Shown: positions 11,150 through 21,372 of the stretch, piece after piece
Position numbering within the stretch: the first letter of the stretch is position 1
How the letters are laid out: every line of letters begins with the position of its first letter
Source: Volutella citrinella
Taxonomy: Eukaryota; Ascomycota; Sordariomycetes; Hypocreales; Nectriaceae
Direction: 5' to 3'
Assembly: GCA_034401135.1 (NCBI GenBank)
Contig: JAWZSP010000001.1
Coordinates: forward strand, 558,001-622,000
Length of the DNA stretch: 64,000 nt
Translations under genes and position numbers: made by a program
Notes under the pieces: generated by a model
The model's input: only the letters and a program-made list of their open reading frames with translations
What the model was told of the DNA's origin: nothing
Database searches by the model: none

Positions 11150-11325
11150 GCGTCCTAGTATATTTTATCATTGCCTAATTACCTACTTGCCCGGCGGTGC
11201 GCTCCCATTGCAGGGAGTTGGGAATTATGCCATGGAGCCACTTCATTCACATACGTAGAACAGCAACTCACGGCCTTCTTCAGGAATTTTGAGCTGCTTC
11301 TAGCTAGATGGCCATATTTATATTA

Positions 11326-13795
11326 TTATAGGAGGTAGGACCAATCATGCTTCGCCGAGAATTCATCATATCCGTCATCAAGTGATCCGGCTAAATCTTT
11401 GTCGTCATATGGGGCCAGGTAGTAGGCTGGATTGAACTCCATCCCAGCTAAAATCTTGGCATCAGTCGCCAGTGCCGAGATATCATAGTGCTGAAACTCT
11501 AGTTCCAAATGATATGGGATTGGATAATCCACCGGACCAGGTTCGTATGGGATTGGATAATCTACCGGGACAGGATCGTCTGTCGCAGGCGTGTTTGCTC
11601 CCTGGGTATCTGGCAGGATAAAAGGCTCGGAAGAAATGCCAGGCATGGCCTCGATATCGGATCGTGTGACCATATAACGCCATGCCATGATCTGCGGGGG
11701 CATTTCATCCGTATATTGAATCGAAGCAATAGAGTCAATGAATTTCCAGCCTGGTACAGCCGCGTTAGGGCTCATGGGCGGGGTGGGTGGATCTTCATCA
11801 ACCTCGGACGAGTCTTTCCCTCCTGGTGACCCATGGTTGTCCTCAAATGTCAGAGACATTGCATCCATCTCAGAGTCCAAGCCACTGGGCATCCAACTCG
11901 AGCCTGTGGCATCTGAGCCGTCTGGCGGTATAATGGACTGCTGGTCTTCGGTAGGATCCTCCTCGTTGTTTCCCAAGAACCCTAAGCGCAACGACATGAA
12001 GGCGACTGCCTTTAAATGTGCGGCCAAGTGACGTGCGAGAATCTTTTCATAGAATTCTTCATCATCGCCAAAATTGCCTTCTTCCATCTCCTCAATTGAG
12101 TCCATGCTGGAATCAGATGAGGAGCTGTCTGAGGTTTCCGAGGACGCGTGTTCCACAAATCGAACCTTACGCCGTTTCTTGGCACCCTTGTTTTGGCGAA
12201 TATTTATTCTCTTTCTTCCTTTTGTAGACGTCTCGGGTTGCTTTGCCAGAGTCGTGTCCAGTTTTGGGTCATACCCACAGAGTACGCATGTTCCCTTGGG
12301 TCGTGGTATAGTGAGCAGGCTTCTTCGGGATATTGCTGAAATTTGGCTCTCGGTGAGAGATTCATGGTGAGACTCTCTCATATGGTCCTGGAGAGATGCC
12401 TCAGTATCAAAATATTGATTTGTGGCGTGATCAATATCACATGTCCAGCTGGTTTCGTGATGGGCATCTCCTGCCAGTTGAGAAGAGTGATTGCTCTTCA
12501 TATGGGTCCTCCAAGCAGTGAATCTATCAAATGCCACATCAAGCCTTGAGCAAGTTTTGGCTAAACAAATGTACGGCCTTAGGTCTCGGTCGACATGTCG
12601 CCTGTTCTCCTTATCAGTGATTAAATGACCCAAACATTGGGGAAATCTCCATACCGCCACCAGTTTGTGTTTTTGAAGTTGCCAGCAAGGTAAGGTTCGG
12701 CACACCATTCGCAAGTTATCCAATTGGACTTGGCACCATCTTCGAGCCTGGGCGGTGGCGGGTACCTCACGTCGCCCACTGGCACCGAAGAGGGTGCACT
12801 GGGGGTTGGTTTATTCTCTCCCTCCAACTTTGACAGTCTATAAAACTCTCCAGTTTGCAGTGTCGAAGGTTTGGAGCTTTGTGGTGCCGGTGCTTGTGGC
12901 TGTGCCATGTCAGGCTGAGGCTCGACATCGGGTTCGGCAGGTGGCGAACGAGTATCAACAGCGTCTTTGGCAACAATGGGACTCCCGGCCTCGCTTCTTA
13001 TATCATCATCATCAGATTCCGACTCCTCGGTACTTAGTTCAATCTCTTGCCGCCGTCGGGAGAGGGATTTTTGGTGGCGTTGTTTGTAAACCAGATGAAA
13101 ATGGCGCTCCAGGATAGACTGGCTTATCTGCCTGCGAACACTGCTGGGTGCGCTAGGATAGAGATTCTTTACAATCAAGGAACACATTTCTTCAAGTGAA
13201 GAGCTGCGCATCCTGTTGGAAAATGCCTTGACTCGCGAAGCCAGACTCGCTGTCGACGCTTGCCGAATCGTTGCCCCTAGTCGATGCAGACGATCGACAG
13301 ATCGTTCAATTGACTCTTGAGTCTTACTGTAGTCCATTCGTGAGTCATGACTCAATCTAGCGAGGCCGCCTTTCGACCGAGAGCGGGTGGTTCGTTCAAG
13401 GGAGTCGGATGTGGCACCAAGTGAAGCGGCCGAAGCGACAAGCTCATTGACGTGAAGCAGTTTAGCATGACAGAAGATAAACCAACGAGGGCTCAAAGTC
13501 ACTCACAATGCTTGAGATTTCGGCTCAAAATTCGAAGCAGCTCCATAACCATTCGTTGCACATCAGGGCTCGGACGCAAGCGACGATCGAGGGACATGCT
13601 CTCCTCGGCGAATGCTCCCATATAGGATGCCCAAGCCTCGAATCGAGCATGTTTGTCCTGGGTGAAACGTATAGACGAGGCAGCCATCTCGCCGAGGTAT
13701 ACATTATGGCGTTGCAGCGCAGATACACAATCCACAAAGAGGGAGTCGCACTCAATCGCGGCCGAGTAGATGGTAGGCTGGATCAATTCCGCCAT
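11326..13795 (-). CDS. NLR-associated C2H2-type zinc-finger protein
   Basis: Three exons: 13795 to about 13507, about 13442-12655, and 12601-11326; roughly 785 residues. The N-terminus has the RFxxWASYMGA...SLDRRLR block known from the leading segment of many fungal NACHT/ankyrin and C2H2 proteins. The middle is Ser/Pro-rich. The block WCAEPYLAGN...RRHVDRDLRPYICL is followed by W-x-H, C-x-H and CVLCGYD elements, the imperfect zinc-finger array of this family. A lysine/arginine-rich stretch (GRKRINIRQNKGAKKRRK) could be a nuclear signal, and an acidic Pro-rich tail contains a VDYPIPY duplication. Intron 2 (12654-12602) joins in phase. Intron 1 does not: the strong donor GTGAGT at 13506 and the acceptor ending at 13443 break the frame. 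Function is unknown. Confidence 0.75.
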
Positions 13796-14411
13796 GATGC
13801 AGGTTACGAGGTCATCATCGTCTCATGTTGCGCGCTGTATCAGTTCGTGGTATCACCAAAATATTACCAACAATTCAGTCGCGGGTGATGGTTGCTATTG
13901 TGATATCGACAGCTCCAACAAAAAGCCTCGAGATGATTGATCTCCATCTGACGGGTCAGCTCCCGCTTGTATTGCGTTGCATGCGCTCAGATCGCCCCGA
14001 CTATTGATCCGCCATAACCAGGCGGCCAATCGCATGGTGAAGCAAGCATGCAACGCCAAAGATACACCCCTGGCGAGTCAAACCACGTGATCATTGATAT
14101 GAATAGAAAGCCATTAAGGGGAGTAACCAGTTCAGACCCTATTTAGATACACGTAAGAGCGTTATCCGTCGTGTGGATAGATCATTTGAATGAATTATAG
14201 TGCATTCCCAAACTTGCGTTGCAAAACTTGGTCGCTAGGCCAGCCTCATGCGCATAAGCATCCCTGAGTTGAGCGATCCTGAACGACCCTGAGTGATCTT
14301 GAGGAAATCCACGCAGAGAGGGCGGCAGTATTTGTTAGTTCAAGGTTTATCCATCAAGGTCGGAACACCCTGACAAATCCGGCTGCGCCGCGTTTCCAAC
14401 AAGGGCAAGTC

Positions 14412-14472
14412 GAACACACCAAACACGCTAAACACGCTGGATCACGCCGAACACGCCAAGCACGCCAAACTC
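14412..14472 (+). repeat. Short tandem array based on AACACGCYR
   Basis: About seven imperfect 9-10 bp copies of a CACGC-containing unit (CACACCAAA, CACGCTAAA, CACGCTGGA, CACGCCGAA, CACGCCAAG, CACGCCAAA) stand in a row, ending about 150 bp before the dehydrogenase ATG. Confidence 0.65.
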
Positions 14473-14502
14473 GATGAATTACCAAGCAACCGACGACGCG
14501 GG

Positions 14503-14556
14503 ATCCGAGGTAACCCTTCCGATCCGAAATCTGCTTGACCTCGAAAATTATATATA
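14503..14556 (+). promoter_or_regulatory. TATA-like box with upstream CCGA repeats
   Basis: TATATATA stands at 14549-14556, 70 bp before the ATG at 14626. Just upstream, ATCCGA occurs at 14503 and 14522, with TTCCGA overlapping the second at 14517. CGG/CCG half-sites are what Zn2Cys6 factors bind, and such a regulator is encoded directly downstream of this gene. The regulatory link is an inference. Confidence 0.4.
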
Positions 14557-14625
14557 CACTGACCTATCGAACTCCCCAGTGATAGACAAATAACTGAACA
14601 TTCCCATTGCAAGTAGTCCTTCACC

Positions 14626-15731
14626 ATGAACCAGCCCACCTTCAAGCAGTACTGGCTTCCAGAGAAGAAGGGTTTCGACTCCCTGACCCTTCGTAATGTC
14701 CCCAAAGAGTCTCCGAAACTCGGTCAGGTCCTCGTTCGCATCAAGGCGGTGTCACTGAACTGGAGGGACGGGATTCTTGCCGTCGGCACATACCCTTTCC
14801 CTGGTCCAGATGCTCTTGTTCCCGGCAGTGACGGCGCAGGTGAGCATAGTCCTTGGCGAAGAGTCTATACCTCTGACATGACCCTCCAGGAGTTGTTGAG
14901 AAAGTGGGGGAGGGTGTGGCCGAGTGGAAAGTCGGCGATCGAGTCCTCGCAAACTTCACTCAAGACCACATTGCGGGCCGGCTCACCCGTGAGATAGGCC
15001 TCACTCAGCTAGGAGGTGAAATTCAGGGCCTTCTCGGAGAGTATTTCATCTTTCCAAAGACAGGCATCGTCAAAATCCCAGATTATCTGTCCTTTGAAGA
15101 AGCATCCTGCCTGCCCTGCGCCGCCCTGACGGCTTGGAATGCCCTCTACGGCCTGTGTCCCGTTCGGCCAGGTCAGACGGTCCTGCTTCAGGGTACCGGG
15201 GGAGTCTCGACATTTGGACTGCAAATTGCGCACGCCGCGGGGGCCACGACCATTGTCACGTCGTCGTCGGATGAAAAGCTAGACAAGGCCAAGCTCCTTG
15301 GAGCAACCCACGGCATCAATTACCGCAAGTTTCCTGACTGGGCGGCCGAGGTCATGAAAATCACCAACGACAAGGGTGTTGACCACATCATCGAGGTCGG
15401 CGGAACGCTGACGCTGCAAGCTTCCTTTGATTCCATTGGGTTCAATGGAGTTATCAACTGTATTGGCCACATCACCAACCCGGATCCGCTCGGGGCTGGC
15501 AAAGATCTTCGCGGCCCTGATGCGGCCTTCTTGGCTCTGGACCGGCTCTGCGTCGTGCGTGGTGTGGTGGTGGGATCTAGGGAGCAGTTGCAGGACATGC
15601 TTGCGTGCTTCCAAGCCAAGTTGATACGGCCCGTCATTGACCGTGTGTTTGATTTCGAGAACACGAGGGAGGCATACGACTACCTATGGAGCTCTTCGCA
15701 TACCGGGAAGGTCGTCATTCGCATACCATAG
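14626..15731 (+). CDS. Medium-chain (zinc-type) alcohol dehydrogenase / quinone-oxidoreductase-like
   Basis: A two-exon gene (14626-14839, 14890-15731; 50-nt GTGAGC...CAG intron) encoding 351 residues. The MDR fold is recognisable: N-terminal GroES-like segment with VSLNWRDGILAVGTYPFP and VPGSDGAG, then GDRVLANF, then the nucleotide-binding LQGTGGVSTFGLQIA, then a DHIIEVGG strand. The structural-zinc four-cysteine lobe is absent and the catalytic-zinc ligands are not evident (NWRD in place of the usual C-x-T/S-D), so it is better viewed as a zinc-independent MDR of the zeta-crystallin side than as a classical ADH. Substrate is unknown. A Zn2Cys6 regulator gene follows about 290 bp downstream on the same strand. 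Confidence 0.9.
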
Positions 15732-16018
15732 GGGCTGTTTAAGGGATCCACCTAGCATGCATCGGAATAGCAAACGTGCTCATGAAAGAATGAAGCAGCC
15801 CTTGTTTGACACTCAGGCTGTTCTCGTGACTCGTCCGTCGACGTGATGGTCTATATCCACTTCGGAAAGGATTCCTGATTCGTCACCATGGTATAGTTGG
15901 CTCCGCGACTAAGAAGAAGCAGCGCTATTTCTACCTAATTAGTAATATCAACCCCGCCCAAGACAACCGTAGTGATGAGATGGGCCAACTCTCCAGCTCT
16001 CTGTCCATTATCTACTTC

Positions 16019-17643
16019 ATGCCCGCCATGTCTACGGCAACCCCCACAGAGCAAAGCAGTGTCAAGAAGAGGAAAGGGTCGAAACATGACAGGACAGGCT
16101 GCCTAACTTGTCGCTATAGGTGAGCCACTCCGGTGATAATTTGCCGATGCCACTCCATAGGATCATGCTCAGCTCGGCCACAAAGACACAAGAAATGCGT
16201 GGAAAACACATTCCTCAAGTGTGGCGCTTGCATTCGGCTGAACATGGAGTGTATCCGGGAGCCTGTCCGCCGGCTGAACCCACCTACAGTCAATTCTAGA
16301 ACATCAGCACGAAAGGCCACTCCTGAACTTGCCCCGTCTCGGCTTCCAGCGGGCACTCTGATTTCTGATGGAGATCTATCGTGTTTGCCTGGTAAAATCG
16401 ACTCTCCGAAACGACGCCAGGCCATGAGCCACTACATCCAGGTTTTATCGGGGCTCTTGACCGTGAGCACGCACAACAACTCATTTCTCTCCGGTAAGAA
16501 CAATCTGCTTCAACGAATGGAGGAGCACAAGGCTAACGCACCAGCAAAGACTTTCTCCCCATGGCCATGGAGTCGCCGGCCCTTGCCGAAGCCCTCCTTG
16601 CCTACTCGTCCGGGCACCTATCTTCGTCGGATCCTTCCTATACCGTTGTAGCCCTGAAAGCCCGGTCTAATGCACTATTCGCCCTTTCAAAGGCTATCTC
16701 CTCCACAGCGGATGATATCTCGACTCTGGAGACAACCACTGCGGCCTGTCTTGTGCTTTTGACCTCAGAAGTGTGTGCTGGAAACCATGCAGGCTGGTAC
16801 AAGCATCTCGTTGGCGCAAAGAACATCATCGCATCTGCTCAGAGTGCGTCAGGTGCAGGTGCTCTGCCAACATTACATGGGGCCGAAGCTTTCAAGTCGA
16901 GCTCCGGGGGCCAATGGGTCCTGCGTAACTTTGCGTATCACGACATCATTGGCAGCGTTACCTTGGGCACGAAGCCTTTGATCAGCGGCAGATATCTCCA
17001 AGGCATCACGGATGTCGTGGATACATATCTGGGTGTTGGCTCTGGAATCCTCTTCTCCGTATCTGAGATCAGCTGCCTTGATGCCCCGACCACTACCACC
17101 GAGACCACGTCCTCTTTTCTTCAACGCTATTGGGAGATTGAGCAGACACTCCGACGTTGGCGATGTCCCGGCGGAACAGCACCAACCCTGGCCGCTGTTG
17201 CTCATGCATATCGTACTGCCGGCCTCATCTACCTGTACCGGCGAGTTCGGAGGTTTCTAAACCACAACACCGATCGTTCACTTTTATCTCTCTCATTGCT
17301 AGGTGAGACGAGCGAGAGTCTTCCGATGAAGATACAAAAGGAGGTATCAAACACTCTCCACCACATAGCAGAGGTGCCGCTTGACGATATTGCCGAATCA
17401 GCTCTGTTGTTCCCTTTATTCATAGCGGGAGGCGAAGCCACAAATGCGAACCAGATCGAGACGGTTCGTACGAGACTTCAGATGCTATTCTGCAAACGTC
17501 GGTTTCGAAACATCACACGAGCCTCGGAGGTCCTCGAGCTCCTCTGGGACGCGCGACAAGGCCTTTTTCACAGCGCATATGACAGACATGTCGACTGGGA
17601 AGATGTGTTGAGCTTTCAAGACGAGCCTCTTCTCTTGACCTGA
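16019..17643 (+). CDS. Zn2Cys6 fungal transcription factor
   Basis: Three exons (16019-16119, 16186-16493, 16550-17643) encode 500 residues. The first intron splits the zinc cluster. The spliced product has the six cysteines in the pattern C-x2-C-x6-C-x7-C-x2-C-x6-C (GCLTCRYRHKKC, then KCGACIRLNMEC), preceded by a basic KKRKGSKHDR segment. The rest is a helical middle-homology region of the Fungal_trans_2 type. ATG 16019 was chosen; a second ATG at 16028 and an in-frame upstream ATG at about 15980 are alternatives. It lies downstream of, and codirectional with, the MDR dehydrogenase gene and may control it; there is no direct evidence for that. Confidence 0.87.
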
Positions 17644-17956
17644 AATGCGACAGAAACCTGGATCATTTTCAAAATCACGACACAATCTACAACATCGAGG
17701 GATCATGAGATGTCTCTATTTTTAATATTGACCAAGTTGCATACAGAGGAAAACAATCCAATTTTGACCTGCGAGAAGAGCAAAACATCTAATACTAGAC
17801 CATCCACCGATTACCAAATCTCTGAACCGCTGTAAATCTAAGACCTAGCAAGCAACCAATATCAATCATCCAGAACCAACCTTTTAGAAGCTTTGGTTAG
17901 AGCAGCCGCGTTCAAGTGAAATCGGCACCCATCTCCTCCTAGCACTCCAGTTCCAC
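17644..17956. other. Convergent intergenic region
   Basis: Tail-to-tail spacer between the Zn2Cys6 gene and the RTA1 gene; AT-rich, consistent with two 3' untranslated regions. Nothing else is seen. Confidence 0.6.
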
Positions 17957-18926
17957 TCAAGGGCCATACTTGACTCGAGGCTCATCCGTGCCGCTGGAAA
18001 GGCCGAGAACCTCTGCGTCACTGACAGACTGGAAGCTCTGAATCTGAGAGGGATACCAGATGTAGAAGATGGCCATTGTGGCGGCCATCAACATGGAATC
18101 AAACACGTATAGGGTCCACTCGTTCTTCAGAGGATAAGCATCACCGCCCATGATGTATTCAATGATTCTGAAGATGCATCGAACCAAGATCAGAGCAGAT
18201 GTCGAGTACAGCATCATCATCATCCTCTCCCAGTCAAAGGAGTCTGGAGCATTGCTCGCGGCAGCAGTGCGCCAACTTGCGACAGATCGACGATAACGCA
18301 CGTGGAAGATGATAGCCGCAGCAACGAACAAGCCGAAGAAGATGATTTGGATGAACAAGCCGACGACGACAATGGTTTCCCCGGGCTTGAGACCGTTGCC
18401 GGCCGCCATCATCCCGGCTCCCGAGCCCTGAATGAGGAACGAAAAGACGTCTCCGACGACGAATATCGTCGTGAGCCACTTGACGCGGATGATGGAGCAC
18501 ATCTCGCCCTTGGATCCGAGGCCGCGCATGATGCGGCCGAGCGTCATGTAGATGGAGGCAGCGAAGAGGGACGGTGGGATGAGCAGGAAGATGGATTGGA
18601 GGATGTAGGGCATGAGTTGGTCGGTGGCGTTGTTAGCAGCGATTCGGCCGATGAAGCCTACGACTTCGACTATTCCTGACATTAGTACATGGAATCATGT
18701 TATGGGGGGGGGGGGGGCTGGACTGACGATATCCACCGATTGTAAATGCGAGGCAAAACCAGAGACGGCAACGGAGCATCTTCCATGTGTGCGCCAATGA
18801 CAGCACGAGGAAGACGATAGCGAAGATGATGGCGGCGGGCATGGAAGGGACATATTTCCAGAGGTAAAAGTCGCCTTTGTAGGGGAGAAGTTCTCCTCTA
18901 GGATGAATGGCCATTGCGTTGTCCAT
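17957..18926 (-). CDS. RTA1-like lipid-translocating exporter (7 TM)
   Basis: An integral membrane protein of the RTA1/RSB1 family. Yeast members affect export of sphingoid bases and resistance to 7-aminocholesterol. Two exons (18926-18728 and 18675-17957) give 305 residues with about seven hydrophobic helices. Characteristic blocks are VVGFIGR after helix 2, SIYMTLGRI, FVVGDVFSFLIQGSGAGMM and the RCIFRIIEYIMG block before the last helix. The 52-nt intron starts GTCAGT and contains an uninterrupted run of 14 C (14 G on the plus strand, 18704-18717). Location is plasma or endomembrane, from the family. The substrate is not predictable. Confidence 0.92.
18704..18717 (+). repeat. Homopolymer of 14 G inside the RTA1 intron
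   Basis: Fourteen consecutive G on the plus strand, which is a C tract in the RTA1 transcript between donor and branch point. It is prone to length variation and sequencing error but does not affect the coding frame. Confidence 0.9.
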
Positions 18927-20193
18927 TTCGGTGAGCTTTTCCGCTCAAAGGCGAAGGGTGTTTCGGAGGAGACCGGCTAAGAATGGCAGTGAGTGGGTTG
19001 AGAGAGTGTAATTTGGACAAGTGCTTGTTCGTCCTTGGAAAGGATGGAACGGGGAGGAACAAAAAGACAACGACCAAGCAAGCGAAGAACCTGTCCAAAA
19101 GAGTAGAGATTGATGGAGGGGATTGGGAAATGTCATCCGTTGTGTCAAGGTATTTAAGTGATCGTCTTTAACTAAACTGGGAGCCGTGTCAAGGAAATAA
19201 CACGAGAGCCTCGATAGCGGCACTAGACCACAATGGTCACCTACACGCGGAACTCCCCAGCATCACTGTTGTATACTAGTATAGACCTCGGGCTTGGTGT
19301 GGGGATCGCCCATGTATTGGGTTCGAGGTACGAAGAAGGGTCGAAGCGCGGGACGAATTTAGAACGTAATCTGACATGCAATGTCGGAATGCCAGCCAAC
19401 CAATCTTGCCATGTTATTGTCTCGGTCAAGCGAGCGAAGATGGCGGCCATGATAATTCTCCATGCGCGACCATCACCTTGCGTCACATCTAAGAAGGCAT
19501 CTACTGTGGGTGGAAAACAAATATTCCCCATGTATTTATATACGCATCATCTTTATACTAAAGGATGCCATACACACGGCTTCTTATGCAGTGCCTCGTT
19601 CAGGATAGTAGCTTGCTCTGATTCACTTGATGTCTGTCTCCTGGTTCATTCGTTCTCCTAGACTGTTGGTGCGAGGGCCATGTAGTGTAGGGACGAAACA
19701 ATAGACTCCCACATTGGTTACTCAAATTTTTCTTCCGTTGTCTCCTTTTCTCAAGCGGCTTTGCCATCAAAGATCCACCCGGGATGGTCAAAGTTGCGGC
19801 TGGTTTATCTCATTGGCTTGAGTAGTTGGGTTAGCGCGAGGGAACCAACTGTATTCGAGTCAGGGTCCTCGTCAATGCGACCAACTGGGCTGAAATACTC
19901 GTATTGCCGCCAAAAGAGGCTTAGCTCTCGTAATTTTCACACAACAGGCTTGGTGACTTGTGGCTCAAACGCACATGCGCGTATATGGCCCAATTCGGCA
20001 CTTAAACATCATCATCCCCTGTCCCTCCATCTCTTGTCAGCTTCAGTTCCCATTCATCCCTCGCATTCACCATCTACACCTTCCTTCGCCATTCTCAATT
20101 CTCCTTCCATCCTCGTATTCTTCTCCTCAACGTCTTTTACTTCCTCGTATACAACATTGTCAGCACTTCGATTGATTGGTCTACATATACGCC
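18927..20193. other. Divergent intergenic region with pyrimidine-rich end
   Basis: Shared upstream region of the RTA1 gene and the second Zn2Cys6 gene. From about 20010 to 20170 the plus strand is CT-rich, as is common before fungal transcription starts. No further gene is supported. Confidence 0.55.
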
Positions 20194-21372
20194 ATGGGTC
20201 GATTGCGTACAACCCATCACAAGTCTCGCAACGGATGCGCCGTGTGCAAGAAGCGGCACATCAAATGCGATGAACGAAGACCAAAGTGCGGCAACTGCGA
20301 CATTTCCGACCGAGAATGCCACTATTCAGCTCCCAAGAAGGCGAATGCCAGGGAATCTCCATATGAGCGGGAGCTTACCGCTTCAGCCTGGCTTCAGACA
20401 CCTTCCACACTTAGGGAATCGCAATCACCAGCCCCTCCCAGCTTGCAGCACGTAAAGTCGGACAAGTTATTCACAATCGAGCACTTGCGCCTTCTCTACC
20501 ATATCCAAGAGAACATGATGGATTGGATGATAGTCGTAGACCGGCTAAAGCCTCTCGTCGATCTCTACATCACCTCGGCGCTCAAGACACCATACCTCAT
20601 GAACCAACTACTCGCATTGTCCGCCATGCACTTCCGAACAATCGAAACGGAACAGTATGGATGGTACACGCAAATTGCCACACAGCTTCGAAACCGAGCA
20701 CTGCGCGGGTTTAAAGAGTCGTTAAACGACACTTCAAGCGCCAACACAACATCCCAATTCCTCTTCTCCTCGCTTCTCCCCCCTTACTACCTCGCTGAGA
20801 CCGTCGCCAATGCACCCGGCCAGGACTTCCCTACTACTCTAAGCCATACTTTGGAGTACTTCCGTCTGCAGCGCGGAATACGTGTCACAGGCGGCAGGGC
20901 GTGGCCGACTCTGTCGACGTCAACACTTAACGAGACGCTTACTACGGCCCTAGAAAGAGTCCCAGAAGGCCAAAATGCTCCCTCTCGAGCATGCACTCTG
21001 ATTGCTGCAATGCTGACGGCGTCTGAACTAAATACCGAGGCTCGAAAAGCGTGCGAAGATGCCGCGCAAGCTCTCGAGTTTGTGCAGCTACGACTTCAAG
21101 ACCTGGGCGTGCATGCACTCATGGCGTGGTCAAACATAATGCCGCTGCATTTCCTCACACTGCTGGAGAGACAGATTCCAGAGGCACTGGCAATTTTGTC
21201 ACACTATGCAGTACTTTTGCACCGTTATAGGGCCTTTTGGTGTTTGGGCAATGTAGGGAAACGCCTTGTGGAGGGTATTCCAGGTCTTTTAGCGGAATAC
21301 TGGGCGACCTGGTTACCAAGTTTGGACACGGAAGAGTGCAACGATCCCGAGATGGTGCCACCTCATATTTAG
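20194..21372 (+). CDS. Zn2Cys6 transcription factor, sterol-uptake-control (UPC2)-like type
   Basis: A single-exon gene of 392 residues. The N-terminus carries a complete zinc cluster, C-x2-C-x6-C-x6-C-x2-C-x6-C (CAVCKKRHIKC, then CGNCDISDREC), introduced by RTTHHKSRNG, the entry typical of the sterol-uptake-control protein group. The segment LFTIEHLRLLYHIQENM and the LLALSAMHFR block continue the pattern of this group. ATG 20194 sits in a good context (GCCATGG); there is no other in-frame ATG upstream. Ergosterol regulation is known for yeast Upc2, but the group is large in filamentous fungi and many members control other genes, so the target is open. Confidence 0.88.
   Translation: MGRLRTTHHKSRNGCAVCKKRHIKCDERRPKCGNCDISDRECHYSAPKKANARESPYERELTASAWLQTPSTLRESQSPAPPSLQHVKSDKLFTIEHLRLLYHIQENMMDWMIVVDRLKPLVDLYITSALKTPYLMNQLLALSAMHFRTIETEQYGWYTQIATQLRNRALRGFKESLNDTSSANTTSQFLFSSLLPPYYLAETVANAPGQDFPTTLSHTLEYFRLQRGIRVTGGRAWPTLSTSTLNETLTTALERVPEGQNAPSRACTLIAAMLTASELNTEARKACEDAAQALEFVQLRLQDLGVHALMAWSNIMPLHFLTLLERQIPEALAILSHYAVLLHRYRAFWCLGNVGKRLVEGIPGLLAEYWATWLPSLDTEECNDPEMVPPHI

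Larger units (their letters stand above)
13796..14625. other. Intergenic; promoter region of the dehydrogenase gene
   Basis: Divergent intergenic region between the C2H2 gene and the medium-chain dehydrogenase gene. It contains a short 9-bp repeat array (14412-14472), repeated ATCCGA motifs and a TATA-like box (separate entries). Confidence 0.6.

Noticed and set aside
14626..21372. Possible secondary-metabolite gene cluster (dehydrogenase, exporter, two Zn2Cys6 regulators)
   Set aside because: There is no backbone enzyme (PKS, NRPS, terpene synthase or DMATS), so the grouping alone does not support a cluster.
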